NCBI GenBank assembly: GCA_016699675.1
Contig: CP064985.1
Coordinates: 1,984,001-2,048,000 of the forward strand
DNA: 64,000 nt
Reading direction: 5' to 3'
Source of the DNA: Austwickia sp.
GTDB taxonomy: Bacteria; Actinomycetota; Actinomycetes; Actinomycetales; Dermatophilaceae
The notes under the pieces were generated by a model that saw only the letters and a list, made by a program, of their open reading frames with translations, did not search any database and was not told the DNA's origin. Positions within the stretch are counted from its first letter, which is position 1; every line of letters starts with the position of its first letter. The translations under genes and the position numbers were made by a program. Shown piece by piece: positions 41,729 through 50,591 of this stretch.

Positions 41729-42724
41729 ATGAGCAGCACCGATTCCCACGGGGAGTCCCACCTGGAGACCCCCCCGAAGTCCCCAGCGGAGTCCCATCTG
41801 GCCCGGGAACTGCGCACCCAACCCGACGACTGGCGCTGGGCCGCGCAACGGGCTGCCGAGGTCGCCGACCTGCTGCCCGCCGCGGGAGAGCGCGTGGCGG
41901 CGGTCGGGTGCGGCACGTCGGTGTTCATGGCCCGCGCGTACGCCGAGCTGCGGCAAGCCGCCGGCGACGGGTGGACCGACGCCTTCCCGGCCAGCGAGCA
42001 CCACCTGCTGCGGGGCCCCGGGGGCTACGACCGGGTGGTCGTGATCTGCCGCTCCGGGACGACCAGCGAGGTCATCGAGGTCGTCGAGGAGCTGGTCGCG
42101 GCCGGCATCCCGCACGTCGCGATCGTCGCGACCCCGGGCACCCCGGTCGCCGAGCGTGCCCAGCACGTGATCCTGCTGGACCGTGTCGACGAGAAGTCGG
42201 TGGTGCAGACCCGGTTCGCCACCACCACGCTCGCCCTGCTGCGCGCCTCGGTGGGGAGTGCCTCGGGGAGCGCTGCGGGCGCCGGGGGCGCCGCCGCGGT
42301 GGCGGCCGCCGCGGCCGATGCCGCCGCCGTCGTCGACGCCGCCGACGACGAGCTGCTCGCGGACCTGCTCGACGCCCAGCAGGTGACCTTCCTCGGGCGC
42401 GGCTGGACCGTCGGCCTGGCCGAGGAGGCCGCGCTCAAACTGCGGGAGTCGGCCCAGTTCTGGACCGAGTCCTATCCGGCGATGGAATACCGGCACGGTC
42501 CCATCAGCATCGCCGCCCCCGGCCGGGTGACCTGGGCCCTCGGCGAGGTCCCCGAGGGCTTGGCAGAGGAGGTCCGCGCCACCGGCGGCCACTTCGAGCA
42601 CCGCGACGTCGACCCGATGGCCGAGCTCGTGCGCGTCCACCGGCTCTGTCTGGCCCTGGCCGCGGCTCGGGGTCTGGACCCTGACGAGCCACGCCACCTG
42701 AGCAGGTCCATCATCTTGTCGTGA
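41729..42724 (+). CDS. Double-SIS phosphosugar isomerase/deaminase (GlmS C-half-like)
   Basis: A 331-residue protein with two sugar-isomerase (SIS) domains. The first has VAAVGCGTSVFMARAYAELRQ and the phosphate-binding CRSGTTSEVIEV. The second has VTFLGRGWTVGLAEEAALKLRES and YPAMEYRHGPISI, matching the isomerase half of glucosamine-6-phosphate synthase and related AgaS/NagB-II enzymes. Without a glutaminase domain it most likely deaminates or isomerises glucosamine-6-phosphate. An Ala-rich insert (about residues 172-205) separates the domains. ATG 41729 has AGAAGG upstream; ATG 41699 has none. The stop overlaps the nagA GTG, consistent with successive steps of GlcNAc catabolism. Confidence 0.85.
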   Translation: MSSTDSHGESHLETPPKSPAESHLARELRTQPDDWRWAAQRAAEVADLLPAAGERVAAVGCGTSVFMARAYAELRQAAGDGWTDAFPASEHHLLRGPGGYDRVVVICRSGTTSEVIEVVEELVAAGIPHVAIVATPGTPVAERAQHVILLDRVDEKSVVQTRFATTTLALLRASVGSASGSAAGAGGAAAVAAAAADAAAVVDAADDELLADLLDAQQVTFLGRGWTVGLAEEAALKLRESAQFWTESYPAMEYRHGPISIAAPGRVTWALGEVPEGLAEEVRATGGHFEHRDVDPMAELVRVHRLCLALAAARGLDPDEPRHLSRSIILS

Positions 42725-43983
42725 CTGCTTCCCCCGAGGTTCCCTCCGCCCCAGCGCGGCTCGACGGCACGATCGTCGCCGCCGGACGACGTACGGTCGC
42801 GGGGTGCGTCGTGCTCGCGGGGGAGCTCATCGCGTACGCCGGGCGCGCCGCCGACCTGCCCCGCGAGCTCGCGGCGGCCGCCCGCGCGCCGGAGGGCTGG
42901 GACCCCGGCGTCCTGCTGCTGCCCGGGCTGGTGGACATCCACCACCACGGCGGGGCAGGCGGCGAGTACGGCCCCGACCCCGCGGCCGGCCGCCGCGCCG
43001 CCGCGCACCACCGCGCCCACGGCTCGACCACGCTGGTCGGCTCGCTGGTGTCGAACTTCCCCGACGCCCTGGCGGCTGGCGTCACCGCCTGCGCGGGGCT
43101 CGTCGCGGCCGGCGAGCTGGAGGGGGTGCACCTAGAGGGGCCGTTCCTGTCCTACGCCCGGCGCGGCGCGCAGAATCCGGCCGCGCTCACCGACGTGGAC
43201 CTGGGCTTGGTCGAACGGCTTGCCGCCGCTGCGGCGGAGGCCGGCGCCCCGGAGGCGTTGGTGCAGATGACGTTCGCCCCCGAGCGGCCCGGCGCCGACG
43301 CGCTGCCCGGCGAGCTGGCCCGGCACGGCATCGTGGGGGCGGTCGGGCACACCGACGCCACCGACGCCCAGTCGCGGGCGGCGATCGAGCGGGTCGTCGC
43401 GGGGGGTGCCAGGCAGGGCCGCGCCCTCGCCACGCACGTCTTCAACGGGATGCGGCCGCTGCACCACCGCGACCCCGGGCCGATCGCGGGCTGCCTCGCG
43501 GCGGCCGGGCGCGGGGAGCTGGTCCTGGAGGTCATCGGCGACGGCGTGCACCTCGATCCGGGCACAGTGCGGATGATGTTCGACCTCGTCGGGCCGGAGG
43601 CGATCGCGCTGATCACGGACGCGCTCTCGGCGTGCGGCATGCCGCCGGGGCGGTACACCCTCGGCGACCTCGACATCGTCGTCGACGATCAGGTGTGCCG
43701 GCTCGCGGACGGATCCTCGATCGCGGGCAGCATCGCGACGATGCTCGACGTGCTGCGTTGGGTGACCACCGCCGCCGGCGTACCGCTGGAGGACGCCGTC
43801 ACCGCCGCCACTGCGACGCCCGCGCGCGTGACGGGCCTGGGAGCGCTTCACCGGGTCGGAACGCTCGCCGCGGGTGCCCGGGCCGACGTCCTGGCCGTCG
43901 CTGAGGAGGCGTACGACGAGGCCACCGGCCGCGCGACCCCGTTGGCGCTGCGGGCCGTCTACCGCCGCGGGGTGCGGGCCTGA
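42721..43983 (+). CDS. nagA: N-acetylglucosamine-6-phosphate deacetylase
   Basis: A 420-residue amidohydrolase starting at GTG (overlap GTGA with the SIS gene). The metal motif is DIHHHGGAGGEYG (near residue 72), with the metal-bridging glutamate in HLEGPFLS, VGHTDATDAQ, substrate loop THVFNGMRPLHHRDPG and the catalytic aspartate in LITDALSACGMPPG. All are characteristic of NagA, which removes acetate from GlcNAc-6-phosphate. The product would feed the upstream SIS enzyme, so the pair plus the divergent importer make a coherent amino-sugar pathway. Confidence 0.93.
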   Translation: MTASPEVPSAPARLDGTIVAAGRRTVAGCVVLAGELIAYAGRAADLPRELAAAARAPEGWDPGVLLLPGLVDIHHHGGAGGEYGPDPAAGRRAAAHHRAHGSTTLVGSLVSNFPDALAAGVTACAGLVAAGELEGVHLEGPFLSYARRGAQNPAALTDVDLGLVERLAAAAAEAGAPEALVQMTFAPERPGADALPGELARHGIVGAVGHTDATDAQSRAAIERVVAGGARQGRALATHVFNGMRPLHHRDPGPIAGCLAAAGRGELVLEVIGDGVHLDPGTVRMMFDLVGPEAIALITDALSACGMPPGRYTLGDLDIVVDDQVCRLADGSSIAGSIATMLDVLRWVTTAAGVPLEDAVTAATATPARVTGLGALHRVGTLAAGARADVLAVAEEAYDEATGRATPLALRAVYRRGVRA

Positions 43984-44147
43984 CGTGCGCGCCGGTGCGG
44001 GCTGTCCCTAGAGTTGCCTCTCGCGGAACTTCGCAGCACCTCGCGGAATTCGCGGGCATGACCAGCACATCGAGCAGCACACCGACCAGCACGCCGCAGC
44101 ACCCGCCGTACCGCCAGCCCAGCCCCCGCCCCCGATTCGGAGCGCCC

Positions 44148-46130
44148 ATGGCCAGCACGCCGACCGAGAAGAAGACCGATACGCCGCAGCCCTGGCGCAC
44201 CGAGGGTCTGCGCGAGGCGGACAAGGACAAGGTGGGGTCGGGCAAGGACGGCCGGATGCCGCCCAACTGGCTCAAGCTGCTGCGGACGATGCTGCTCACC
44301 TATCTCGCGGTGTTCATCGTCTTCTGGCTGCTCGACATCGGCCAGAACCCGTCACCGACCCCGGTGTCCTACACCGAGTTCAAGGCCCAGGTGGCGGCGC
44401 GCAATGTCGCCGAGATCTACGCCAAGGGCAACACGATCCAGGGCACCCTGCGCGAGGCCAAGCAGGTGCCGGACCACGCCGAGGAGAAGTACACCAAGCT
44501 CGTCACCGAGCGCCCGGACTTCGCCCGCGACGACCTGCTGGCCGAGCTGCAGTCCCAGGACACCAAGGTCGTCGCGACCCCCGTGGTGGAGCAGCGCGGG
44601 CTGTTCGCGAACCTGCTGATCTCGCTGCTGCCGTGGGTCCTCATCATCGGCGCGTACGTGTGGTTCATGCGCCGCCAGGCCTCCCGCATGATGGGCGGCG
44701 GTCTGCTCGGGGGCGGCGGCAAGAAGAAGCCGGTCGACCCCGAGAGCGTGCGGGTCACCTTCGACGACGTCGCCGGCATCGACGAGGTGGAGGGGGAGGT
44801 CGCCGAGATCGTCGACTTCCTCAAGAACCCGGGCAAGTACGCCGCGCTCGGGGCCCGCGCCCCCAAGGGAGTGCTGCTCGCGGGCGCCCCCGGCACCGGG
44901 AAGACCCTGCTGGCCCGGGCCACCGCCGGCGAGGCCGGGGTGCCGTTCTTCTCGGCGAGCGCCAGCGAGTTCATCGAGATGATCGTCGGCGTCGGCGCCC
45001 AGCGGGTCCGGCAGCTCTTCGAGGAGGCCCGCAAGGTCGCCCCCGCCATCATCTTCATCGACGAGATCGACACGATCGGCCGGGCCCGGTCGGGAAGCCG
45101 CGCCATGGGCGGCAACGACGAACGCGAGCAGACGCTCAACCAGATCCTCACCGAGATGGACGGCTTCACCGGCGCCGAGGGCGTCGTGGTGCTCGCCGCC
45201 ACCAACCGGGCCGACATCCTGGACCCCGCGCTGCTGCGCCCGGGCCGGTTCGACCGGACCATCACGGTCAACGCGCCGGACGCCGTCGGACGCGCGCAGA
45301 TCCTGCGCGTGCACACCCGCAAGGTGCCGCTCGCGACCGACGTGGACCTCGACGCGGTCGCCAAGTCGACCCCCGGCATGACCGGCGCCGACCTGGCCAA
45401 CCTCGTCAACGAGGCGGCGATCGCCGCCGCGCGGGACGGCCAGGACCGGGTCCACCAGGCCGGCTTCTTCGCCGCGCTGGAGAAGATCCAGCTCGGGGCG
45501 GCGCGGGCGGTGGTGATGCCGGAGGAGGAGCGCCGGCGCACGGCGTACCACGAGGCGGGCCACGCCCTCCTCGGGATGCTGCAACCGGGAGCCGACCCCG
45601 TGCGGAAGGTGTCGATCATCCCCCGCGGCCGCGCGCTCGGCGTGACCCTGTCGACGCCGGACACCGACCGCTACGGCTACGACGAGGCCTACCTGCGCGG
45701 GCGGGTCATCGGGGCGCTGGGTGGGATGGCCGCCGAGGAGGTCATCTTCGACGTGATCACCACCGGCGCCGAGTCCGACCTGGAGACCTCGACCGCGATC
45801 GCGCGGCAGATGGTCGGCCGGTGGGGCATGTCCGACGCGGTCGGGCCGGTCCAGATCTATCCCAGCGACGGCGACGTCCGCGCGGCCGGCTTCTCCGAGG
45901 AGATGCTGGGGCGGGCCGACGCGGAGGTTCGGCGGATCGTGGAGGAGTGCTACCGGCAGGCGAAGCGGCAGCTCACCGAGCACCGCGGCCAACTCGAGGC
46001 CATCGTGGCCGAGCTGCTGCTGCACGAGACCCTCGACGAGGCGGCGGTGTATCGGGCGGCGGGCATCCCCCGCGGCCCCGAACCCGAGCTGCCCATGCGC
46101 GCGCCGGAGGACACGCCGGCGGGGCGCTGA
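44148..46130 (+). CDS. ftsH: ATP-dependent zinc metalloprotease FtsH
   Basis: A 660-residue membrane protease. It has two helices (about 43-64 and 155-175) flanking a periplasmic-side domain of about 90 residues, and an AAA module with Walker A GAPGTGKT (about 245), Walker B IIFIDEID and second region of homology NRADILDPALLRPGRFDR. The zinc motif is HEAGH (about 468), with the third ligand in TTGAESDLETST. It degrades misfolded or regulatory membrane and cytosolic proteins. ATG 44148 has GGAG six bases upstream; an in-frame ATG at 44058 would add 30 Ser/Thr/Pro-rich residues. Its position between nagA and the deoR gene is unusual for ftsH, and it may be a second paralogue. Confidence 0.93.
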   Translation: MASTPTEKKTDTPQPWRTEGLREADKDKVGSGKDGRMPPNWLKLLRTMLLTYLAVFIVFWLLDIGQNPSPTPVSYTEFKAQVAARNVAEIYAKGNTIQGTLREAKQVPDHAEEKYTKLVTERPDFARDDLLAELQSQDTKVVATPVVEQRGLFANLLISLLPWVLIIGAYVWFMRRQASRMMGGGLLGGGGKKKPVDPESVRVTFDDVAGIDEVEGEVAEIVDFLKNPGKYAALGARAPKGVLLAGAPGTGKTLLARATAGEAGVPFFSASASEFIEMIVGVGAQRVRQLFEEARKVAPAIIFIDEIDTIGRARSGSRAMGGNDEREQTLNQILTEMDGFTGAEGVVVLAATNRADILDPALLRPGRFDRTITVNAPDAVGRAQILRVHTRKVPLATDVDLDAVAKSTPGMTGADLANLVNEAAIAAARDGQDRVHQAGFFAALEKIQLGAARAVVMPEEERRRTAYHEAGHALLGMLQPGADPVRKVSIIPRGRALGVTLSTPDTDRYGYDEAYLRGRVIGALGGMAAEEVIFDVITTGAESDLETSTAIARQMVGRWGMSDAVGPVQIYPSDGDVRAAGFSEEMLGRADAEVRRIVEECYRQAKRQLTEHRGQLEAIVAELLLHETLDEAAVYRAAGIPRGPEPELPMRAPEDTPAGR

Positions 46131-46168
46131 CTCGCTGGTACGCGCCGAACGATTCGCAGGAGGAGGCC

Positions 46169-46954
46169 ATGAACAAGCAGGTCCGGCTCGCGCGACTGGC
46201 CGAGCTCGTCACCGAGCGGGGCAGCCTGCACGTCGATGAGGCGGTCGCCGAGCTCGGGATCTCGCAGGCCACGGCGCGTCGCGACCTGGACGAGTTGGCC
46301 GGCCAGCAGCTCATCCGGCGCACCCGCGGCGGAGCGGTGGCCAACTCGACCAGCGGGGACATGCCGATGCGCTACCGGTCCGCGCGCGAGGGCGCCGCCA
46401 AGTCGCGCATCGCCGACGCCGTCGCCGCGCGCGTCCGTCCCGGCGAGGTCGTCGCGTTCAACGGGGGCACGACGACCACGATGGCCGCCTACCAGGTGGG
46501 CGTGCGGTTCTCCGCCGAGCACCCCACCGACGAAGCCGTGCTCACCGTCGTGACGAACGCCGTCAACATCGCCAACGACCTCGCCGTCCGGCCGCAGACC
46601 CGGGTGCTGGTCACCGGGGGCGTGGTTCGGCCGAAGTCCTACGAGCTCACCGGGCCGCTGTCCGAGTTGGTGCTGCCGCGGATCAACATCGACGTGGTGT
46701 ACCTCGGGGTGTCCGCCATCGATCTCGCCGCGGGCATCTTCACGCACGACGACGCCGAGGCCGCCGTGAACAACGCCTTCGTGGAGGCGGCCCGTACGGC
46801 GTACGTCGTCGCCGACTCCAGCAAGCTCCGGCGGCACTCGTTCGCCCGGATCTGCCCGCTGGAATCCGTCGATGGGCTGATCACCGACTCCGGTGCCGAC
46901 CCGGCCGCCCTCGATGCGCTGCGCGCCGCGGGGTGGCAGGTCGTCACGGTCTGA
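46169..46954 (+). CDS. DeoR family transcriptional repressor
   Basis: A 261-residue regulator. N-terminal helix-turn-helix RLARLAELVTERGSLHVDEA and LGISQATARRDLDELAGQQLIRRTRGGAV. The C-terminal DeoR sugar-phosphate sensor contains VVAFNGGTTTTMAAYQV, VVTNAVNIANDLA, TGGVVRPKSYELTGPLSE and VVADSSKLRRHSFARI, typical of AgaR/GlpR relatives. A strong AGGAGGAGG site precedes the ATG. It closes the operon SIS-nagA-ftsH-deoR and probably senses an amino-sugar phosphate. The stop is directly followed by the stop of the convergent hydrolase with no gap. Confidence 0.9.
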   Translation: MNKQVRLARLAELVTERGSLHVDEAVAELGISQATARRDLDELAGQQLIRRTRGGAVANSTSGDMPMRYRSAREGAAKSRIADAVAARVRPGEVVAFNGGTTTTMAAYQVGVRFSAEHPTDEAVLTVVTNAVNIANDLAVRPQTRVLVTGGVVRPKSYELTGPLSELVLPRINIDVVYLGVSAIDLAAGIFTHDDAEAAVNNAFVEAARTAYVVADSSKLRRHSFARICPLESVDGLITDSGADPAALDALRAAGWQVVTV

Positions 46955-47785
46955 CTAGGGCAGGCCGGCCACGCCCTGGCGCACCGGGTGATGGCGTAGG
47001 AACGAGAGCACGGCCTCGTTGGCCTCGACGCCGCCGGCGTAGTAGACGTGCCGGCCGTTGTCGAGCAGGTGCAGCTCGGCGCCCGGGATCGCGGCCACGA
47101 GCAGCCGCGCGTTCTCGGCCGGGCAGATCTCGTCGTCGAGGGCGTGCACGACGAGCGTGGGGGCGGCGATGTCGCCGAGCACGGCCCACGCGTCGTGCGA
47201 CTGGCTGGCCGCGAAGTGGGCGCGGCGGGCCACCGGGGAGCTGGTCCGCGCGGGCACCTGCGCGTCGTCCGGGTGCTCGGCCAGCCACGACGACCGGAAG
47301 AACAGCGGCCCCAGCGCCGCGGGGTCGCCCTCGGCCAGGACAGCGGACACCTCGTCCCGCCGGGGGGCGCCGTGCGCATCGCCGCCGGTCGTCCCACCGA
47401 GCACCAACGCCGCGACCAGCTGCGGGGAGTCCGCCGCGAGCCACTGGGCGATGCGCCCACCCATGGAATGGCCGTAGACGTGGGCCCGTGCCACGCCGAC
47501 ACCGGCGAGCACGGCCGCCGCGTCCCGAGCGGCGTGCCGCGTGGACCACGCCCCCGCCTGCTCGGGAAAGATCAGGTCGGAGTCGCCCGTGCCGCGATGG
47601 TCGTAGGTGATCACCAGGTGCCGACGCGCGAACGTCTCGACGGCCGGATCCCAGGCCGCCCCCGACAGCGACTGCCCGGCGATGAGGAGCAAGGGGTCCG
47701 CGCCGGGGTCACCCTGCTGCCGGACGGCGAGCCGGGCGCCGTCCTCCGTCGTGATCGTCGTGCGGGTGCTGGGCAAGGTCGCCAC
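46955..47785 (-). CDS. Alpha/beta hydrolase
   Basis: A 276-residue hydrolase of the proline-iminopeptidase/haloperoxidase-like group. The oxyanion region is LLLIAGQSLSGAAW, followed by VITYDHRGTGDSD, nucleophile VYGHSMGGRIAQ, catalytic aspartate in VVHALDDEICPAEN and histidine in DNGRHVYYAG. The substrate is unknown. The conserved fold begins soon after GTG 47785 (VATLPSTRTTITTEDGARLA). The frame extends to an ATG at 47875, but those 30 residues look non-native and the start is uncertain. It may be cotranscribed with soxR, which ends 120 bp upstream. Confidence 0.8.
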   Translation of the reverse strand: MATLPSTRTTITTEDGARLAVRQQGDPGADPLLLIAGQSLSGAAWDPAVETFARRHLVITYDHRGTGDSDLIFPEQAGAWSTRHAARDAAAVLAGVGVARAHVYGHSMGGRIAQWLAADSPQLVAALVLGGTTGGDAHGAPRRDEVSAVLAEGDPAALGPLFFRSSWLAEHPDDAQVPARTSSPVARRAHFAASQSHDAWAVLGDIAAPTLVVHALDDEICPAENARLLVAAIPGAELHLLDNGRHVYYAGGVEANEAVLSFLRHHPVRQGVAGLP

Positions 47786-47905
47786 GGTCCCGAGCGTACG
47801 CGGCCGGCTCCACAGTGCCTCCACCCGGGGCGGGATCTCTTGCGCGACGAGGGGATTCCCGGATCGGGTCCGCACCGGGGCGGAGCCTTGAGCCGGGTGG
47901 GCGCC

Positions 47906-48361
47906 TCAGGCGCCGGGCCACCGGCGCGCGCCCGGACCCTCGTCGGCCCGGACATCCTCGGGGTTGTAGATGGGGCAGTTCTTGGTGGACAGGCAGCCGC
48001 ACGCGATGCACTGATTCGTCGTGTCGCGCAGCGCCACCAGCTCGTCGATGCGGGCCTGCAGCACGTCGTGCCACGACTGCGAGAGCCGCTTCCAGTCCTT
48101 CTTCGAAGGCGGCTCGTCGTGCGGGAGCGCGTCGAGCGCCGCGCGAATCTCCGCCAGCGACAGGCCGAACCGCTGGGCCGCCTTGATGTAGGCCAGGCGT
48201 CGCAGCACGTGCCGGGGATAGCGGCGCTGGTTGCCCGCCGTGCGCTCCGCGGTGAGCAACCCCGAGTCCTCGTAAAACCGCAGCGTCGGCACGGAGATGC
48301 CTGATCGTTCGGCGACGGCCCCGATGGGCAGCAGGTCATGGGCGGTCATCCGGCGCGGCAT
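47906..48361 (-). CDS. soxR: Redox-sensitive MerR-family activator SoxR
   Basis: A 151-residue MerR protein with LPIGAVAERSGISVPTLRFY helix-turn-helix, GNQRRYPRHVLRRLAYIKAA, a dimerisation helix, and the [2Fe-2S] motif CIACGCLSTKNC (Cys 118, 121, 123, 129; CX2CXCX5C). That cluster is the hallmark of SoxR, activated by oxidation through redox-cycling compounds. In actinobacteria SoxR usually controls a few oxidoreductases or efflux pumps. The alpha/beta hydrolase downstream may be a target. Start could be ATG 48361 or the ATG five codons later. Confidence 0.92.
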   Translation of the reverse strand: MPRRMTAHDLLPIGAVAERSGISVPTLRFYEDSGLLTAERTAGNQRRYPRHVLRRLAYIKAAQRFGLSLAEIRAALDALPHDEPPSKKDWKRLSQSWHDVLQARIDELVALRDTTNQCIACGCLSTKNCPIYNPEDVRADEGPGARRWPGA

Positions 48362-48417
48362 GGGCCGAGTCTAATTCGACCTCAGGTGAACTTGAGGATG
48401 ACCCACCCCGCGCCGGG

Positions 48418-50175
48418 TCAGCGTCGTCGCGCGCGTTCCAGCTGCTCGGTCCGGCTGCGGGCCCGGGCCAGGCGGCGCCACACGTAGCCGTCGGGCAGGC
48501 GCCGCCCCGACACGACGTACTCCACCACCGACTCGTAATCCAGCGTCTGCCGCAGCCGGTCGAGGTCGTCCCGGCGGCCGGCGAACAGGATCCGATCCCC
48601 CGGCTGCAGGGCGACATCATCGCCGGGCGCGTAGGTCGGCTCACCGTCGCGTTCCCACAACAGCGGCACGACGCCCAGCGGCGCGTCCCGATCGTCGGGA
48701 TCGCGCAGCAGATCGCCCAGGGTCAACGGGGAGTGCGCTAGCCACCGGAGGGCGGCGGGCGACCTTCGATCCAAGGTCGTCACCACCAGGTGCGGCCCGG
48801 TAGGTCCGCAACGATCGGTCAGCCGGGTGAGCATGTCGTCCGACCAGTCGTTCTCCGCGCCCAGCGCGTGTTCGACGAGTCCCCAGAGCAGCGGCGTGAC
48901 CACCCGGGCCAGCGCCTCGTTCGCGACGAGATCGGTGGGCGTATACACCGAGTCGATGTCCAGCGCTTCCACCAGCGAGCGGTGCGCATCGGTCGCCTGG
49001 CGCACCGCGACGAAGACCTCCGGGTCACTCTGCCGGGCATGCTCAGCCAGGGCGATGTTGAGGGTGTCCACCTCGGATCCCGCGATGAAGCCCGCGGCGC
49101 CGGTGACGTCCGGATGCGTGGCGCGCGGGTCCACCACGTCCACCGCCATGCCGGCGGACCGTAGGTCGCTGGCGACCTCCTCGGCGAAGTGATCGCCCGC
49201 GGCCACCACCCATCGGCCGGTCGCCAGCCCGTCGGGAAGCTCGGGGAGGGGCGCGTCCTCGCCCGCCATGAGCCAGGTCACCAGCCGGTACGTCGCGGGC
49301 CGCTGCAGCGCGAGCACCAGGTAGCCACCGAAGCGGTCCGCGGGGTTGATCACCGCCGCCGCGCCGAAGTCCCGCATGTGGTCCTCCGCCAGCCGGTCGT
49401 GGCAGCGCGCGATCACGGGCACGTCGGGGCGCAGCAGGGTCGTCGCCAGCACCACCGCGAGGTTGGTGTCGTCGTGGTTGGTCAAGGCCAGCACGGCGGC
49501 GCAGTGCGGGCTGCCGAGGCCGGCGATGCCCAGGACCCCGGGCAGCGCGGCGTCGGCTTCGAGCGCGGGGACGTCGGCATACAGCGCCTCCGCGGCGAGC
49601 CGGTCGATGCGGCCCCGATCCCGGTCGACGACGACGACGCGGCGGCCGGCCTGGTCGAGCTCGCGGGCCACCAGCTGACCCGTCCGGCCGTAGCCCGCGA
49701 CGATCACGAAGCCCTCGCGCAGCCGGCGCACCCGGCGCTGAAATCGCTGGGTGCCCAGCGCCTCACGGAAGGCCTCGTCCTGGAGCAGCGACAGCGAGGT
49801 GCCGATCGTGTAGGCCCACCCGATGACGGTGAGGTAGATCGAGAACGTGACCCACATCCGCTGGGCGGGGGTGAACGGCACGATCTCGCCGAAGCCGATC
49901 GTGGTCGCGGTGTAGGAGATGAAGTAGAAGGCGTCGAGGACGGACAGATGGGTGGGCGCCCCGTCGGCGTCCCGGCCCGGGATGAGGACCAACCCCAGGA
50001 CGGCGATGCTGAAGATCAGGATGAGCACGATGAGGGGCACCCGGATCCGGCGCAGCGCCAGGAAGATCGCGTCGGTCGTCGGCACCTCCTGCGGCACGGC
50101 CACCGCGCGGCGCCGCACCGCGACCCGGCGCCGCTCCGCGGACCGCGCCAGGAACAACAGCAGGGGGTTGGCCAT
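48418..50175 (-). CDS. Two-helix potassium channel with RCK/TrkA regulatory domains
   Basis: A 585-residue channel subunit. TM1 is about residues 46-66, the pore and selectivity filter TTIGFGE 91-97 (a variant of TVGYGD), TM2 about 108-128. The cytosolic part begins with an RCK nucleotide fold (FVIVAGYGRTGQLVARELDQ at 157-176, VVVVDRDRGRI). A second RCK-like unit follows (WVVAAGDHFAEEVASDLRSA) and then a TrkA-C-like end (GDDVALQPGDRILFAGRRDD). It is probably a gated K+ channel controlled by nucleotide or ion binding. It is followed at 9 bp upstream by the small membrane protein gene on the same strand. Confidence 0.88.
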   Translation of the reverse strand: MANPLLLFLARSAERRRVAVRRRAVAVPQEVPTTDAIFLALRRIRVPLIVLILIFSIAVLGLVLIPGRDADGAPTHLSVLDAFYFISYTATTIGFGEIVPFTPAQRMWVTFSIYLTVIGWAYTIGTSLSLLQDEAFREALGTQRFQRRVRRLREGFVIVAGYGRTGQLVARELDQAGRRVVVVDRDRGRIDRLAAEALYADVPALEADAALPGVLGIAGLGSPHCAAVLALTNHDDTNLAVVLATTLLRPDVPVIARCHDRLAEDHMRDFGAAAVINPADRFGGYLVLALQRPATYRLVTWLMAGEDAPLPELPDGLATGRWVVAAGDHFAEEVASDLRSAGMAVDVVDPRATHPDVTGAAGFIAGSEVDTLNIALAEHARQSDPEVFVAVRQATDAHRSLVEALDIDSVYTPTDLVANEALARVVTPLLWGLVEHALGAENDWSDDMLTRLTDRCGPTGPHLVVTTLDRRSPAALRWLAHSPLTLGDLLRDPDDRDAPLGVVPLLWERDGEPTYAPGDDVALQPGDRILFAGRRDDLDRLRQTLDYESVVEYVVSGRRLPDGYVWRRLARARSRTEQLERARRR

Positions 50176-50184
50176 GGGGGCTGG

Positions 50185-50565
50185 TCAGCGCCGCGTCGCC
50201 GACACGGTCTCGATCAGCAGCAGGATCAGCGACACGACGTTGGCCAGGAAGGCCCCGCCGGACAACGAGACGATCGTGGACATGTGTTGACGGGGGAGGT
50301 CGCCCTGCGTCTGCCAGTACATGAGGAAGCCGGCCGCCGCCGCGAGTTGCAGCACCGCGACCAAGGACGTCGCCAGGTGGAACGCCCCGACCTGGGTGCG
50401 GTCCCCGAACTTCAGGATGAGCGCGATGACGTTGACGACCACGGCGGCGTACAGCTCCCAGGGGCTGTGCATCTCGGGGTCCCCGAGATCCCCGATGAAG
50501 AAGCCGAAGTTCAGCGTCGCCGCGAGCAGGACGACGAACGAGAAGACGACCTTCTCAAGATTCAT
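50185..50565 (-). CDS. DUF6394-like small four-helix membrane protein
   Basis: A 126-residue hydrophobic protein starting MNLEKVVFSFVVLLAATLNF with four membrane helices (about 5-25, 40-55, 65-85, 100-120). It contains FFIGDLGDPEMHSPWELYAAVVVNV and LILKFGDRTQVGAFHLATSL. It lies just upstream of the potassium-channel gene (9 bp) on the same strand, a linkage that suggests an accessory role in ion transport. The family name is from recognition and its function is unknown. Confidence 0.65.
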   Translation of the reverse strand: MNLEKVVFSFVVLLAATLNFGFFIGDLGDPEMHSPWELYAAVVVNVIALILKFGDRTQVGAFHLATSLVAVLQLAAAAGFLMYWQTQGDLPRQHMSTIVSLSGGAFLANVVSLILLLIETVSATRR

Positions 50566-50591
50566 GTCCCGACTTTACGGCGCGGAGTCGC

